From the NCBI RefSeq assembly GCF_034190915.1, contig NW_026947490.1, positions 68,747,494 through 68,811,493 on the forward strand: 64,000 nt of DNA, given 5' to 3'. The translations under genes and the position numbers were made by a program. Of this stretch, positions 11,440 through 23,077 are shown piece after piece. How positions within the stretch are numbered: the first letter of the stretch is position 1; each line of letters begins with the position of its first letter. Source of the DNA: Cavia porcellus (lineage: Eukaryota > Chordata > Mammalia > Rodentia > Caviidae). The notes beneath the pieces were generated by a model. It had not been told where the DNA came from. It was given only the letters and a program-made list of their open reading frames with translations, and did not search any database.

Positions 11440-11612
11440 TTTCTTCTTCTCCTTCGTCTTCGTCTTCGTCTTCGTCTTCTTTGAGACAGGGTCTCACTCT
11501 GCAGTTCAGGGTGGTCTTGAACTCACTGTGTAGTCCTTGAACTCACAGCAATTCTCCTGCCTCAGCCTGGCAAGGGCGAGGATTACAGGTGTGCACCACC
11601 ATTCCTGACCTT
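11440..11612 (-). repeat. B1/Alu-like 7SL-derived SINE, antisense, with hexamer tail
   Basis: The plus strand reads 'gagacagggtctcactctg', 'ctcctgcctcagcctggcaa', 'ggattacaggtgtgcaccac', which is the reverse complement of a B1/Alu monomer. The A-rich tail, T-rich on the plus strand, has become a (CTTCGT)n microsatellite of about four units at 11452-11476. The plus-strand ends are close to 'ttggttt' on both sides, a weak target repeat. Confidence 0.75.
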
Positions 11613-11796
11613 GGTTTCCTTCTTATACTAACAAAACATACCATGTCAAAGGTAATTGAAGCCAGTCTTGTACTCATAACAGAATGATTAATTTTCCCAG
11701 TATGGCACCACTGAGAAGACAGACCAAACCTTTGAGTCCTAGAAATCAGGACTTATTTTGCCTGGGAGGAATTAATAGATTCTGCTTTCAAGGTGT

Positions 11797-11985
11797 GTTG
11801 TCCTTTACTTGTTGCTGGGACAAAATGTCCAACACCCACAACATAAAGGAGGAGGATTTTATTTAAACTCATGGTTTCAGAGAGTTCGGTCCATGATAAG
11901 CTGGTTTTGAGGCAGAAGCTCCATGACAGAAGGGCATAGCAGAGGAAAGTTAGTCTACCCATGGCTTCCTGGAGGGAAAGAGGAG
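11797..11985 (-). repeat. Antisense MaLR-type LTR fragment (left arm of an inverted pair)
   Basis: 'cttgttgctgggacaaaatg', 'aggaggattttatttaaac' and 'agttcggtccatgataagct' match the antisense 3' half of a MaLR LTR. A related fragment follows in the opposite orientation at 12190-12505. Confidence 0.5.
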
Positions 11986-12084
11986 GAGAAAGAGAGGGAG
12001 AGAGAAAGAGAGAGAGAGAGAGAGAGGGAGGGGGAGAGAGGAAGGGCGAGAGGGAGAGAGAGGGAGAGAGGGAGGGAGAGGATG
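11971..12084 (+). repeat. Purine-rich (GA/GGGA)n microsatellite
   Basis: About 110 bases are almost pure purine, mainly 'gaga' and 'gggaga', with a single C near 12047. It lies between the two arms of the inverted LTR pair. Confidence 0.9.
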
Positions 12085-12189
12085 TGATGAAAACTCTCTC
12101 CTTGATGTTACTCTAGTCAGGATTCTTCAAACTCTTAAGGTTCCCAAACTTGGCTCTGTGCTTTGCCTGTGAAGGGTAATTGTAGCCAC

Positions 12190-12505
12190 AGTCCCGCTCT
12201 GTCCACATTCCCTTAAAGTCTCCCATACTTGGAAGGTGGTCCGAGTCCAGTGCCTGAGTGGGCTGCTGAGAGCAGGTCACTGGTGTGAGACCCGGGAAGG
12301 TCCAGCTGCCTCACCTCTGCTCCCTGACCACCACAGCAAGAGCAGCTTTCCTCCACCAGACCCTGGCACCACACCTTCCTGCTTTGGAGACCCCTGGACA
12401 TAGATTAAAATTTCTAAAACTGTGAACCAGAATATACCTCTTCCTCCAACTTGCAGGTGTCTGATATCACGTCTCAGCAACAAGAAAGCGACTAACACAG
12501 TCAGT
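12190..12505 (+). repeat. MaLR-type LTR fragment, sense (right arm of an inverted pair)
   Basis: It ends 'ctaaaactgtgaaccagaat', 'tctcagcaacaagaaagcga', 'ctaacaca', a typical MaLR LTR 3' end. The 125-codon minus-strand ORF over it is incidental. Confidence 0.55.
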
Positions 12506-14654
12506 TTAGGAAAAATCCCTGCTCTTGATGTCTGAGCAGATTTCTCATTTTTCCACCTGCAATATGTATCACTCTGGCATCCTTTCATGTGAACCCTGTT
12601 GAGTGGGTCCAGTAAGGGTCGCTGTAGCCTTAACGCTGTCTCTGTAATTTCCATTCACTGATGCACCCCCGCCCCCCACCAACTCTGCTTCTTAACTACG
12701 TATCTGCACTTGTCCTTATGATACTTTGGAGTTGGGCTCGATTTTCTCTCTGAGTACTAAATCCCCTGTAGCACACCCCTCATAACTTGAATAGTCCTTA
12801 CCATTTCAAAAATAAATGGACTCCCTTTAATTACCTCTCTGCAATCACTCTGAGTCAGCATTTGGTCTGTTTCCTGCCAGGATCTTGATTGATACATACA
12901 GTACAAACAAATTCAGGCTGGGGAATCAGGAAATGAAGACTCAGTGGGACTCAGCCCAGCACACTGTTTCTAATTCTGGGGCCTGTCCCTGTTCCTGTCC
13001 CTCCTTTTCTCAAGAGGAAACATGGTTTGAGCTGCCACAGCAGCAAATCTGTGCCTGGCAAAGAGCTCTGGAAGGCCAGGGAGGAGCTCAAGGTCCTGAA
13101 AAACTGGAGCCAGCAGTCACAGGGTAGCTGAAACTCCCTAGCTTGATATCCCAGACCAAAGCCACACAGACTTGGGGTATGCTTAGCTCACCTGCCACTC
13201 TTATACTTGAAGAGAAAAGGCACAATGGCTTCCTGGTGTGGGCGCCACTACAGGGTCATAGTCCTTTCTGCCAAATCATGGAGAGCCACTCCCAAAGCCC
13301 ACCCAGACCCCAACGGGTATCAAGTGCTGTATGTGGGCCACCTTGTGAGGCTGGAGCCCAGTTATAGTAGAAAAGGACAGCTAGACCACATATATTACAT
13401 ATGTGTGAGAGCATGTGCTGTGTTAGCAGCATGTGTTGTTGGTCCTGTTTCAAAAGTACCCGCCAGTCGGCTGCACCAGGGAAGAAAAGGGTGCAGAGCT
13501 GATAAGAGGGAGACCTGGAGACAAAATGCCACATGGTGTTACACTGTGTCCCAGGAAGAGAACTGCAAGAACAAAACTAGAAGCAGAGGGATGTGGTGCC
13601 TACAGGGTCAGAGAACTGCCTCTACCTCCAGCATGCAAGAGTTAAACCTCAAACTCTAAGACTGCTAGACAACAGGGAGTGAGAAGTGGGCAGGATTTAG
13701 TAGCATTCCAAAAGAAGGAACAGTGACAAAGTCTTGAGAAATAGGGATATTTCTGAATCTGCCTCTCAACGGAGGCCAGGCAGTAAAGAATGTCTGTTCA
13801 TCTCAGGCAGGTGTCGAGGGTTGAATCACTTGACTTTTATCCCAGAGTCTTTGTGTGTCTTCCTGCATTACGGAGGTTCAAATGTCACAGATAACATCAC
13901 TGCTGCACCTAGAGTCCTGAATGTGATTTAACTTCAGCCAACCTGGTGCATTTGTACCAGACATGAATGCAGAGCCAGCCACAAGAAGAGACGGGAGGTG
14001 TGGGGCACCCCGTTTGCTGCCACAGATCCTGTCAAAGGCGGTAGGCTGTATAATCTGTGGCTCTAGCTTCACATGTATCTTGAGGCAGAGGCTGCAACTC
14101 CCCTGTCTCCTGTGTCCACCCCAGGTCTTCTGCTTGACTCCTCCTAAACAGTTCTGAAAGCCACTTGAAGTCTTCTATCAAGTCTCTTTCTGTTTCATCT
14201 AGCTGGAATGATTGCCATTTTCTGCGAAAGCCTTCATTCCCGCCCTCTTCACCACACGCCTACCTCACACACACACCCTTTGCTGGGAGAGGGAACTGGT
14301 TCATAGGTTGTATGAAGGGTCCACGTGAACAAAACTGCTGACAGGGAATGTTGAGGAGATAGCCAAAAGAAGAGGAGGCCGCAAAGATTTTTGTGCTTTC
14401 TTCTACTTATCAAATGTTCTCAGTTAAAAATGTGTTCATATATTCAAGAAATGTAAAAAGTTTGGAAATGAAAATTTATGTATTTTAGAGTTTTCTGAGC
14501 AAATAAAAACAAAGAAATTGAGACTTCTTCATATGGGATTTTTTTTGAGTTGTGAGATCAAGTTTGGCACAAAAATTAGCATAGGACCAGAAACAGCAAC
14601 GGGAAATGAGGACAGGCCCATTCTCCCAAGGGTCCTATGGCTACAGATGACCCT
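12506..14654. other. Unassigned sequence
   Basis: Contains overlapping ORFs of up to 150 codons (13207-13659 +), but with no recognisable domain, and the opposite strand is also open over 92 codons. No repeat could be named with confidence. Confidence 0.45.
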
Positions 14655-15075
14655 TGTGTCTGTTTCCTGGGGCTGCTGGTGCTTAGCACTGCACACTGGG
14701 AAACAGACCAACAGAAATGTATTCTCTCCCAGCTCAGGAGACTAGGAGTCTGAAACAGCAGAGTTGGAAGGGTTGCCACCCTGTGGGGGCTTTGAAAAGG
14801 AGTCATTTTCGTGTGTCCTCCCCAGCTCCCAATGGTCACTCACAGCCTTAGCACCCTGTGGAGGACAGCTCCAACCACTGCCCCATGGCATCCTCCCTGC
14901 ATGTACCTCTGCATCGCTCCTCCCTTAGGAAGGGAGCTATTACAGTGGATCAGGGCTCACCCTGCTCCACTAGGACCTTACCTTAATGCATCTGCAAAGT
15001 CCACACTCAGAAGTAAACAGGATTTGGGTCTCAGTTCATTTTTTTGGAGATACAATTCAATCCACAGCAGTTGTT
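14655..15075 (-). repeat. Antisense MLT1-type MaLR LTR
   Basis: In order: 'gtttcctggggctgctggt', 'cagaaatgtattctctccca', 'ggagactaggagtctgaaa', 'atgcatctgcaaagtccaca', 'attcaatccacagcag'. This is the reverse complement of the MLT1 consensus. The ORFs of 104, 87 and 75 codons in this interval are therefore not genes. Confidence 0.7.
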
Positions 15076-15394
15076 TTTTCCTTTGGGAGAAAGGAATAGA
15101 GTTCACACCCAGATTATTACTGTGATTACAGGTGTGTAGTTTGTTGGTTGCTAAGTTAATTAAAGATAGTTCAACTTTCATTTAATGGAACATGTCCACC
15201 CCTTGACTGATCTTTTTATTGCTTTTGAAGCGACTCCCATGGCACTGGCATTCTTGATGCTGATAACTGAAACTACATCACTGAGAAAAGATATAGAAAG
15301 CTAAATGGAGAAAGCAGACTGCATACCATATTCATGGCCTCTAGGGCGTGTGCTACAGCATATCATTTTCCCCTAATAGAGCTACAGATTTACT

Positions 15395-16060
15395 GTAATA
15401 TCAGCCAAAATCACAGAATTTGGTTTCTTTAGAAATTGACAGATTGAAAAAAAAAAAAGAAATTGACAGACTGTTCTAAAGTTCTTACTAAATTACAAAA
15501 TCCAAGAAAAACAAAGGTGACCTTGAAGAAGATGGACACAGCTAGAGAATTGCATTTTTAAATGCCAAGACCTAGTGATGAAACTGTGGTGATACGAATA
15601 TAGGAATAAACACAATGGACAACTGACCCAGGGGGCAGAAAGCCCAGATAGAGCCTCATGCATCTGATCACATGGAAACATCCTCATGGCATTGGAGTAG
15701 GCAAAGATTTCTTTAATAATACACAAAAAATACTGAATTTAATGGAAAAATTGATAAATTGGACTACATTAAAATTGTGAAATTCTGTGTATTAAAAGTC
15801 ACCATTTAGAGAATGAAAAGACTATTTTCTGATATATCTGGCAAATGACTCATATTCAAAATATAACAAAAATTCCTACTAATCAAGAAGAAAAAGGCAA
15901 ATAATTTAAAAAAAACTGAAGCCAACACTTATGGAAGAGGACTCTACATGGGGGTAAACATACTGAAAATGTTCTTTATCAGTGAGCATCAGGAAGAGTG
16001 ATGTTAAAGCTACAGCACGGTATTACTACACACTACAGAATGTTTAACACAAGAGGACAG
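15395..16060 (+). repeat. Old L1 fragment, ORF2 3' part
   Basis: The stretch contains 'aaattggactacattaaaat', 'tctggcaaatgactcatatt', 'caaaatataacaaaaattcc' and 'atcaagaagaaaaaggcaaa', the order seen near the 3' end of L1 ORF2. It is frameshifted and stop-laden. A local duplication 'agaaattgacaga' with an A12 run sits at 15432-15472. Confidence 0.65.
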
Positions 16061-17151
16061 GCAATCACCAAGTACAGGCAAGGGTTAAACTTTTGGAGCA
16101 AGATGAACCTTTATCTGCTGCTGAAGAGAAAGTAAATTGGTTCAGGCACGCTGGAAGCCCTTTCTGCGGTCCCTACTTCAGCAGGACAGAGAACCCTGAC
16201 ACGATGCTGATATCTTCTCTCTGTTCTTTAGCTAGGACATGACAGTTCTTGAGCTGTATTCCTCTGTATGTGCATTCTTCCATGTGAGATTACTCCAGAA
16301 AAATTGATTTTTTTTTCTACAATAGTCCTTTTGGATATAGTCGACCTGGCTGACCATGAGGACTGAGCTCAACATAAACCTGGGTTGTCTCAGGTTGGTT
16401 TTCTCCAGAAGCAGAACCGAGGACAAGGAGAAATAGAAAGCAAACCCAGGAAATGCTAACTAAGAACTAAGATAGGGAAGGAAAAGAAGCCAATAAGGGG
16501 TCTGTGATCAGGGTCATTACCAGCAAGAGAACCTGATGCTGACTGGTTCCCTGGGATGTAGTAAGAGATAAGAAAGCCAACTCTCCACTCCGTGGGTTTA
16601 GGGGTGTCCCTTCAGCCAACATCCTCCAGCACAAGCAGACTGACCAAGTGTGCTCACCAAACCTGAGCGCAGACTGCGTTTTCATGCTGAGGAGCCTGTG
16701 CTGTGTGCAGGAATTCCGAATGACAGAGGTGTGGCGCCATGTCACACCCACTCTCCTACTTTCCTGCAAAGTGGTGGCTACTCACAGTTAAAATTTTAAA
16801 AATGTTTGCAGTGAGAGCAACATTAACTAGAAGATCTTTTCAGTAACTAGAAAATCCTCACCCCCAAGTAGTAGCACAGACCACGGTAGCTTCACAACTT
16901 CCTTGGTGCAGTTGAACAAAGCCAGTTATAGACATGTTCTTTTTCCTCTGCAACCCATTCTGGACTCCTCTAAACAAGAGTAGTATTTCTACTGCTCTAG
17001 GTTTTTCCATGGTGAGTAATATGGTCTTCCCTAAAGGGTCTGAGGTGAGAGCATCTTACACCTTTGGCAGGTTGCGGTTTATTTCTGTAACTAATGCACA
17101 GAAAACTAAGAGGTTCTTGATTATCTTCCTGGGCTCCAGGCACACTCCTCT
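16061..17151. other. Unassigned sequence
   Basis: No clear family. 'ggttggttttctccagaagc' near 16393 is the only repeat-like word. The 100-codon minus ORF at 16467-16769 is not supported. Confidence 0.45.
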
Positions 17152-17735
17152 GCTATGGTTTGAATGACAGTGTCCCCTCCAAAATTCATGTTAAAACTTG
17201 TGACTGTTAACCTTGACAGTCTATTGGCTAAGAGATGTGTGTCTCTGGGGCATCTCCAGAGATGACTGGTTCAGCAGCTCCCAGCTGATGGACCACACAG
17301 CTCCCAGATAATCTGGCTCCACAGTGTGAAGAGGACCCCTTAGGGATTTTCCTATCTCTGATCCTGTCAGCCCATTTAATCAGTTCTCCTGCATAACTAT
17401 TTACACTTTCCTATCAATTGTGCTCCTCTTGAACAGTCCAGCCTATACAAAACTTACTTTGCATTGTAGTGGCATTAGGAAGTTGGGCCTTTTCAGAGGC
17501 GATTAGCTCACACGCCCTACTGAATGGATGAGAACTTTCATAGAAGGGCTGTAAGAATGGGTTTGCTCAGCCCTTCCTGTCTTCTGCCACATGAGGACAC
17601 AGTCAGAAGGTTCTCAGTCACCAAATGCCCATGTAGACTTCTAAACCTCCAGAACTATGGGAAATATATAAATTTTTTTTAACAAGTTACCGAGTCTTGG
17701 ATATTTATTATAGTAGCAAAATAGACACCTGGCCT
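17152..17735 (+). repeat. MLT1-type MaLR LTR split by a 249-bp insertion
   Basis: The left part, 17152-17199, reads 'tgctatggtttgaatgacag' and 'ccctccaaaattcatgttaa'. The right part, 17449-17735, reads 'attaggaagttgggcctttt', 'ctgccacatgaggacacagt', 'cctccagaactatgggaaat' and 'ttattatagtagcaaaatag'. Together they give the MLT1 order. The join is interrupted at 17200-17448, with the 7-bp word AAAACTT on both sides. Confidence 0.75.
17200..17448. mobile_element. Unassigned 249-bp insertion inside the MLT1 LTR
   Basis: It is flanked by AAAACTT at 17193-17199 and 17449-17455, and removing it restores MLT1 continuity. It starts 'gtgactgttaaccttgaca' and ends 'cagtccagcctatac'. It has no poly(A) tail and no clear terminal inverted repeats. 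The family is unknown to me; a MITE-like or LTR-derived piece is possible. Confidence 0.45.
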
Positions 17736-17806
17736 ACCCCAGTATATAGCAGTAGCCCTACATTTTCATGATGTCCAAGGACAGTTACTAGCACCAGTAC
17801 AATAGG

Positions 17807-17921
17807 TAACCACTTGTCTGATTTCTGGTAGAAGCCAAGATGACCAGAAGGTACCACATCTTTAACCACTTGTCTGATTTCTGGTAGAAGCCAAGATGAC
17901 CAGAAGGTACCACATCTTTAA
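17807..17921 (+). repeat. Perfect 2 x 56-bp tandem duplication
   Basis: 17807-17862 and 17863-17918 are identical (56/56), and the match runs three bases into the next sequence. Each unit starts 'taaccacttgtctgattt' and ends 'gtaccacatctt'. Confidence 0.95.
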
Positions 17922-18534
17922 AGTGAGTAGCACCCTTTTCAGGTATCTCCAGCTACAAGAGCTTTAACCCAAAGAAAACCTGAAGATTTGAAGACAAGAA
18001 GGAAAAAATTTCCCAGTGGGTCAGTGGGGTTGATGATAAGAGTGGCTGATTTTATTTCCCTGCCTTATTGGCCAGACCCAGCTATGTGTATTCTGTTTTG
18101 GGGGATACACAGATTGTCAGGTAACAGCCATTGCTCCGAAGTACCCACTGTGTCTTGAAACAGAACACCCCAAACCCTCAGAGTGCCTCCTGTAAACTGG
18201 CACCTTGCTCTCACTTTACAGGACCATGCCAACATTTTGGTTGGCGATTTCTGGCAGATTTACCACAGTAGGACCCGCGGATCCTGGGTTCATCTCCTTT
18301 GTGGAAAAGTTGGCCTATTGTTCTGAGGTAAAGTGATTCAACAGCCCACGAAACAAATGAGATGTCACGCAGGCCTGAGGAGGGTACACCATTTGAGGCC
18401 TGCAGACAAAAACATCAAATGTACATCTAGAAGATACACCCACTGCAGTGTACAAGAGTTTGAGACTATTCATCAGTGATGCCAGTGTCATCAGAGATGC
18501 AGGAAGGGCATGAATGTGTTCTAGATTGAAGGAG

Positions 18535-18630
18535 AGGCTGGGATACAGCTCAGCGGCATGAGTGCCTGTCTGGCAAATGCAAGGTCTTGAATTTGATTCC
18601 CACACCAAAAAAATACATATATATATAGAT
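18535..18630 (+). repeat. ID-type SINE
   Basis: 'ggctgggatacagctcagcg' at the 5' side and 'cttgaatttgattcccacac' at the B-box side, then an A-rich tail turning into (TA)n near 18613-18628. It is diverged from the copy at 3978-4065. Confidence 0.7.
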
Positions 18631-18655
18631 TGAAGAGGATACAGAGATGTGATAA

Positions 18656-18835
18656 ATGACAAGCACTGTGGTGCACACCTTCAGTTCCAGCACTTGGGAA
18701 GCTGAGGCAAAGGATTAGCAAGTTTGAGTCTTGCATGAGCAAGTTAGTGAGATCTTATGTCAAAAAAAGTAAAATAAAAAGCTAGGAATATAGCTTGGTG
18801 CAAAGGCTTTAGATTCAATACAGAGAGAGAGAAAG
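18656..18835 (+). repeat. B1-ID composite SINE
   Basis: The left half reads 'caagcactgtggtgcacacc' and 'agcacttgggaagctgaggc' (B1/7SL-like). It is joined by an A-rich linker to an ID-like half, 'aaaagctaggaatatagctt'. Such dimers are characteristic of squirrel-related and some other non-muroid rodents. Confidence 0.7.
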
Positions 18836-18952
18836 TGAGAAAGAAGAAAGAAATAAGGAAGAAGAGGGGGAGGGAGAAAAGAAGGAAGAAAGGGGGAAGG
18901 AGGAGAAAAGGGAAGAGAAAGAAAAGGGAGTGGAAGAGAGGGGAAGGATGTG
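18822..18952 (+). repeat. Polypurine tract (about 130 bp)
   Basis: The plus strand is almost all A and G from the SINE tail onward ('gagagagagaaagtgagaaa' and so on), with only scattered pyrimidines. It probably grew from the SINE A-tail. Confidence 0.85.
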
Positions 18953-21086
18953 AAAACAAAGTCAACACTTCATCCTCGACTGGATCCTAAGTTTCAGGGG
19001 AAAATAAGCTATGAAAATTGTTTTGGATAATTAAAACAATTATCTTAGATAATAGAGCAGATAAAGTATTGTATCAATGTTAGAACTACTGTTGAGAATA
19101 TTTTTATTCTTCGCAAACACACACAGAAACAGTAAAGCAACTTATCTCAAACGATTCAGGAAAAGTATGATGACTACAGAACATGAAAGCAGAAACACAG
19201 AGCCAGAGAGAGACAAAGAGATACACAGAGAGTCAGAGAAAGACAGAGACAAAGAACAAATGAATGAAGGAGCAAGGGTTCAACAACAGTGAATCTGAAC
19301 AAAGTAAGTGTGAGTGTCCTCTGCACATTTTTGCATCATTGAGTTTGAAGTTATTTCCAAATCAAAGTTTAAAAAAACTCACCCAACTCCAGTAAACAAA
19401 TATTCATGCATAACATACTCTGGACCAGTCCTTGGGAACACATATGACAGATTTAGCCTCTGTTCCTGGGAGCCCTGGACCAACATAAAGGACACCAGCT
19501 CCTGAGCTAGGACCATTTCCCTCAATCAATCTTGTGTTCATTTTCTTAGGCACAAAATTTTCCTTCTAAACCATTGGCATGGATACTGTCCCCTTTGGTC
19601 AGTGATCTGACCTCCCCTGAGTAATCTGTCTCACACATGCCGGAATCCCATGCTCACCAACCACAGTGGAGTCCAATCAAGAGGCTGTGCATGGAGGCCT
19701 GGTGTTGCTCCAGGATAGAAGAGAGCGGAGTCTGCTGCCCATTTCCCTCCAGGATACCTGGAAAGCAGAGCTAGCTGCAGGTGAGGTGGGTGTGGGTCTC
19801 CCCAGAACATCCGAGGCCTCTCAAGGCTGAGCAGATGCAGTAATTCTGTCATCCCACTGGGATCACTGATGGCTTCGTGTTGGGGTTCCCCTTGCTTACC
19901 CAACCCCTCAGGTGCAAGAGTAAGAAATGCTCTGAGCTCCTGTCCAGTTCTGCATCATGAGGGGAACTGAACTTTCAGGCCAGACTTAATTGGATTTGTC
20001 TTTATCACAGTTATAACCAAGAAATTATGAGAAGAGTAAATCAACAGGTCCCAACTTGCTACTACTGTCTCCAGCCTGCAGCAGGCATCTTAAAAGACAG
20101 TTTTGAAACTTTGAACAAACAAAACCCCCAACCCTTCCTCTCTGATAGAGTGCAGTGGAGCGGGGCAGTGAGCGGTCGGACCGGCCCGGGACTGCACAGC
20201 TGAGGTTTTCCCACAGGACAGCCAGGTTCAGGAGGCTTCACCCAGTCATGCGGTGGGGAATAACTTCCCCTCTTGGATTGTTGTGGAATATTCTTTGTTG
20301 GCAGCACATCTATTCTGCAGAGAATTGGCTGTGTCCAGGAGAGGCAGGCCTCTGCGCCAGCTACCTCGCCTGTATAGAAGGTTTGACTCCAGCTGAATCT
20401 CACAGATGGAGGTGGAGCCTGAACATCATCTGCTGAATTTTTCTGCAAGCGCTTACTTTCTGTCCCACCTCCGTATATTATAGTGTAGCATGACTCTTCA
20501 GTTCTGCCAAAAATCTAGGAATTCCGTTTCTTTACCCTCAGACACCTGCATCTTGTTCTTCAGTGTAGAAGTACATGGGTTGTTAAGGGAATCTAAACAC
20601 ACTCATTATGTGACTACGAGGACGTGAAAACATGTCTGTCCTTTTAATCCAAGATCCAGTAGCTTCCCCAAGTTTCCTTTGGCCAGGGAGAATGCCTTCT
20701 CTTTATGCCCGTCTTCTCTCATGACCCCAAAAACAACCAAAATGAGGAGGACCTGGACAGTATCCAAAAAAACCCACTGATGCCCTGCCTCCAGCAATGG
20801 CTGGGCCCCTCTGGCCTTCAGGTGGGGCCTGCCCAGACTGGAGAGTGCCACCAGCGTGGCCACACCATCATGGCAACCATCTTGCTGCAGTCACTGATTT
20901 TTCTACCACACCAGAGCAGAAGAGCTGCCACCCACATGCCATGTCCCAGACAAGCAAAAGTGCCCCCCACACACCCCAATTATCCTTTGTGGCATAAAGC
21001 CACATCCTTAGACTCTTCCATCTCAGGAGAGAAATTTCAAAATTTTCAATAAAAGAACTAAAACTGAGTTTTTATATAGTTATTTA
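18953..21086. other. Unassigned sequence with a small CpG cluster
   Basis: Purine-rich near 19190-19260. A small CpG cluster occurs at 20157-20190 ('gagcggtcggaccggcccgg'). ORFs at 20062-20448 (-) and 20155-20436 (+) overlap on opposite strands, with no known domain. Confidence 0.45.
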
Positions 21087-22575
21087 CCGTATTTCCCCCA
21101 AAATAAGACCTATCCAGAAAATAAACGCTAGCATGAGTTTTTGGATGCTCATAATGTAAGTCCTACCCCCAAAACAAGCCCCCAAACAAGTCCTACCCCC
21201 AAATAAGATCATCAGCCAGAGAGATGTCATTTTGTATGCCTTGGGTGATACATGATGGCATAATGGACATATTGAATTATAAAATCATATTAACACACGG
21301 TTAAACATAAATAATAATATTGACATTAATACCTAAAATACATGACAAGTTATAATTCAGTATTTGTAATTACCCAAGCAGGGATTGGATGAGGGGTAAA
21401 TGCCTATGTAAACAGATGAACTTGAGACTTATTGCCAAAAGAGCAATGAGAAAGAGCACAGACACAACACGAACAACACACCTGCCTGGTAAGAACAGAC
21501 GTGGTCATATCTGATACGAATCCTCAGAATCCACCCCAGCATATGCTGTAATGGACGAACTTAATGGATCCCATGGAACAAAAACATTTTCTGAATTTGT
21601 GCCTGCAATTTTTGTCCCTTCTGTGTGGAGCATGATTCTCAACTGTCATCATTTTTGTTGCTACTCATCTCCTAAGTCTTCAGTTAACATGGCTTTAATG
21701 GAAACACTTTGAAGCCTACTGTCTTACTTTTCTCATTGCTGAGACAAAACACTCCACACCCAAAGTTAAGGAGGGAAAAGTTTGCTTAGCTCACAGCCTG
21801 TGGAGGTTTCAGTCCATAATCAGCTGGCTCCAAGGCAGGGCCACACATGGTAGAGGAGCATCGCTCATGGTGGCAGAAAATAGCAAAAGCAAGCAAGCGA
21901 AGGGAAGAACAGGCCTACTTTAAGTTCCTTACATTGTAGGCAGGGTACCCACCCTAGGGAATCCTGCTCACAACTCTTTGGGAAACTACAGCTGTGAGTG
22001 TGTAGCACTCACACCCTTAATCCCAGCATTGGACCATGAATCAATCACAAAGTCTAGTTCTACCCACCTCTGAAATCCCAATCCTTCACTGTGTGAGGTT
22101 CTAAGGGGACATCCAGACACAAACAATAACACCCAGCTTGCAAAAGGTCATGTCTCAGGTGAAGGATTCCATCACTTAAGGGGGTAGGGTTTACATTATG
22201 AAGGATAAAATCACTGACAGCTGTGTGGCCAATGCAGTATGAACAGGCTACATGACAAAAAGTATTCATTAAGGGAGAGCTTTTGCTGGATGTGAGAGAT
22301 GGGAGCTAATGGTTTCACAGGAAGTGGGGTTGCAAGAAATTGAGGCCAAAATTCAGGGTTTGGAAAGTTTATGACAGTGTCCCAGGAGAAGATGACATGA
22401 CTATAGTTGAATAAATGCATGAATATGTACATGAATAAATACAGATTTTGTATATGAATAAAATATAAATTGTTATATGTGAAGAAAATAAGACATTCCC
22501 TGAAGATAAGCCCTCCTGCATCTTTAGGAGCAAAAATTAATTCAAGACTTGGTCTTATTTGGGAGGAAAATATGG
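21087..22575. mobile_element. DNA transposon with terminal inverted repeats and TA flanks (Tc1/mariner-like), nested LTR inside
   Basis: The left end, 21087-21110, begins CCGTATTTCCCCCAAAATAA. The reverse complement of the right end, 22551-22575, begins CCATATTTTCCTCCCAAATA; both end in 'aagacc'. TA dinucleotides flank both ends (21085-21086 and 22576-22577), as expected for Tc1/mariner insertions. Internal repeats of 'cctaccccc..aataag' near 21163-21208 are typical of this family's subterminal region. No transposase ORF is open. About 0.4 kb of the interior is a later LTR insertion (21719-22130). The superfamily call rests on the TA only. Confidence 0.6.
21719..22130 (-). repeat. Antisense MaLR-type LTR nested in the DNA transposon
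   Basis: 'tcttacttttctcattgctg', 'agacaaaacactccacaccc', 'gtttcagtccataatcagct' and 'ggctccaaggcagggccaca' match the antisense MaLR family also seen near 11.8 kb. It lies wholly between the two inverted repeats, so it is younger than the transposon. Confidence 0.55.
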
Positions 22576-22954
22576 TATTAATTGACCTAGCATATAACAA
22601 ATTCTTTAGATTATCCAAATGACTATATCTTTCAATCGAAAAATATTTCTGCAAGAAGAGTAGCAGAATTTAACATTTTCAGAAAAACTCTTGGAAGTCT
22701 GGCAGAAAAGAAAACAGCTGGATTTTCATATTTGCTTCCACATTCAGTTGACTAGGCTGTACATATCTTGTAGCCTCTGGAAAACTCCATCATATGCTCC
22801 TGGGAGAATGAGAAACCGGCAAAGGTGTTCCTAATACTATTGTGCAGAATGGTTTTGACCTCTTATATCCCCGGAGATGGGATGGCATGGGTGCAGCCAT
22901 TGTGACAGTGATACCCTATTGCTGGGAGTTCTGGCTTCAGGACCACACAGCCCT

Positions 22955-23065
22955 GACTCAAAATGCAGCTCGCTACTTACTAGCTATACGCCTCTCTCTG
23001 CTCCTTTCCTTATCCCCGTCAACAAGCACTTACTGAGAACCCATTGTGTACCAGCTGCAGTTCTT
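22955..23065 (+). repeat. MIR-like SINE fragment
   Basis: 'cttactagctatacgcctct' followed by 'caagcacttactgagaaccc' and 'ttcttggtgctgagca' resembles MIR-type repeats. Short and diverged. Confidence 0.35.
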
Positions 23066-23077
23066 GGTGCTGAGCAT

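Noticed and set aside
13207..13659. 150-codon plus-strand ORF
   Set aside because: Three overlapping frames on both strands are open, and there is no recognisable motif.
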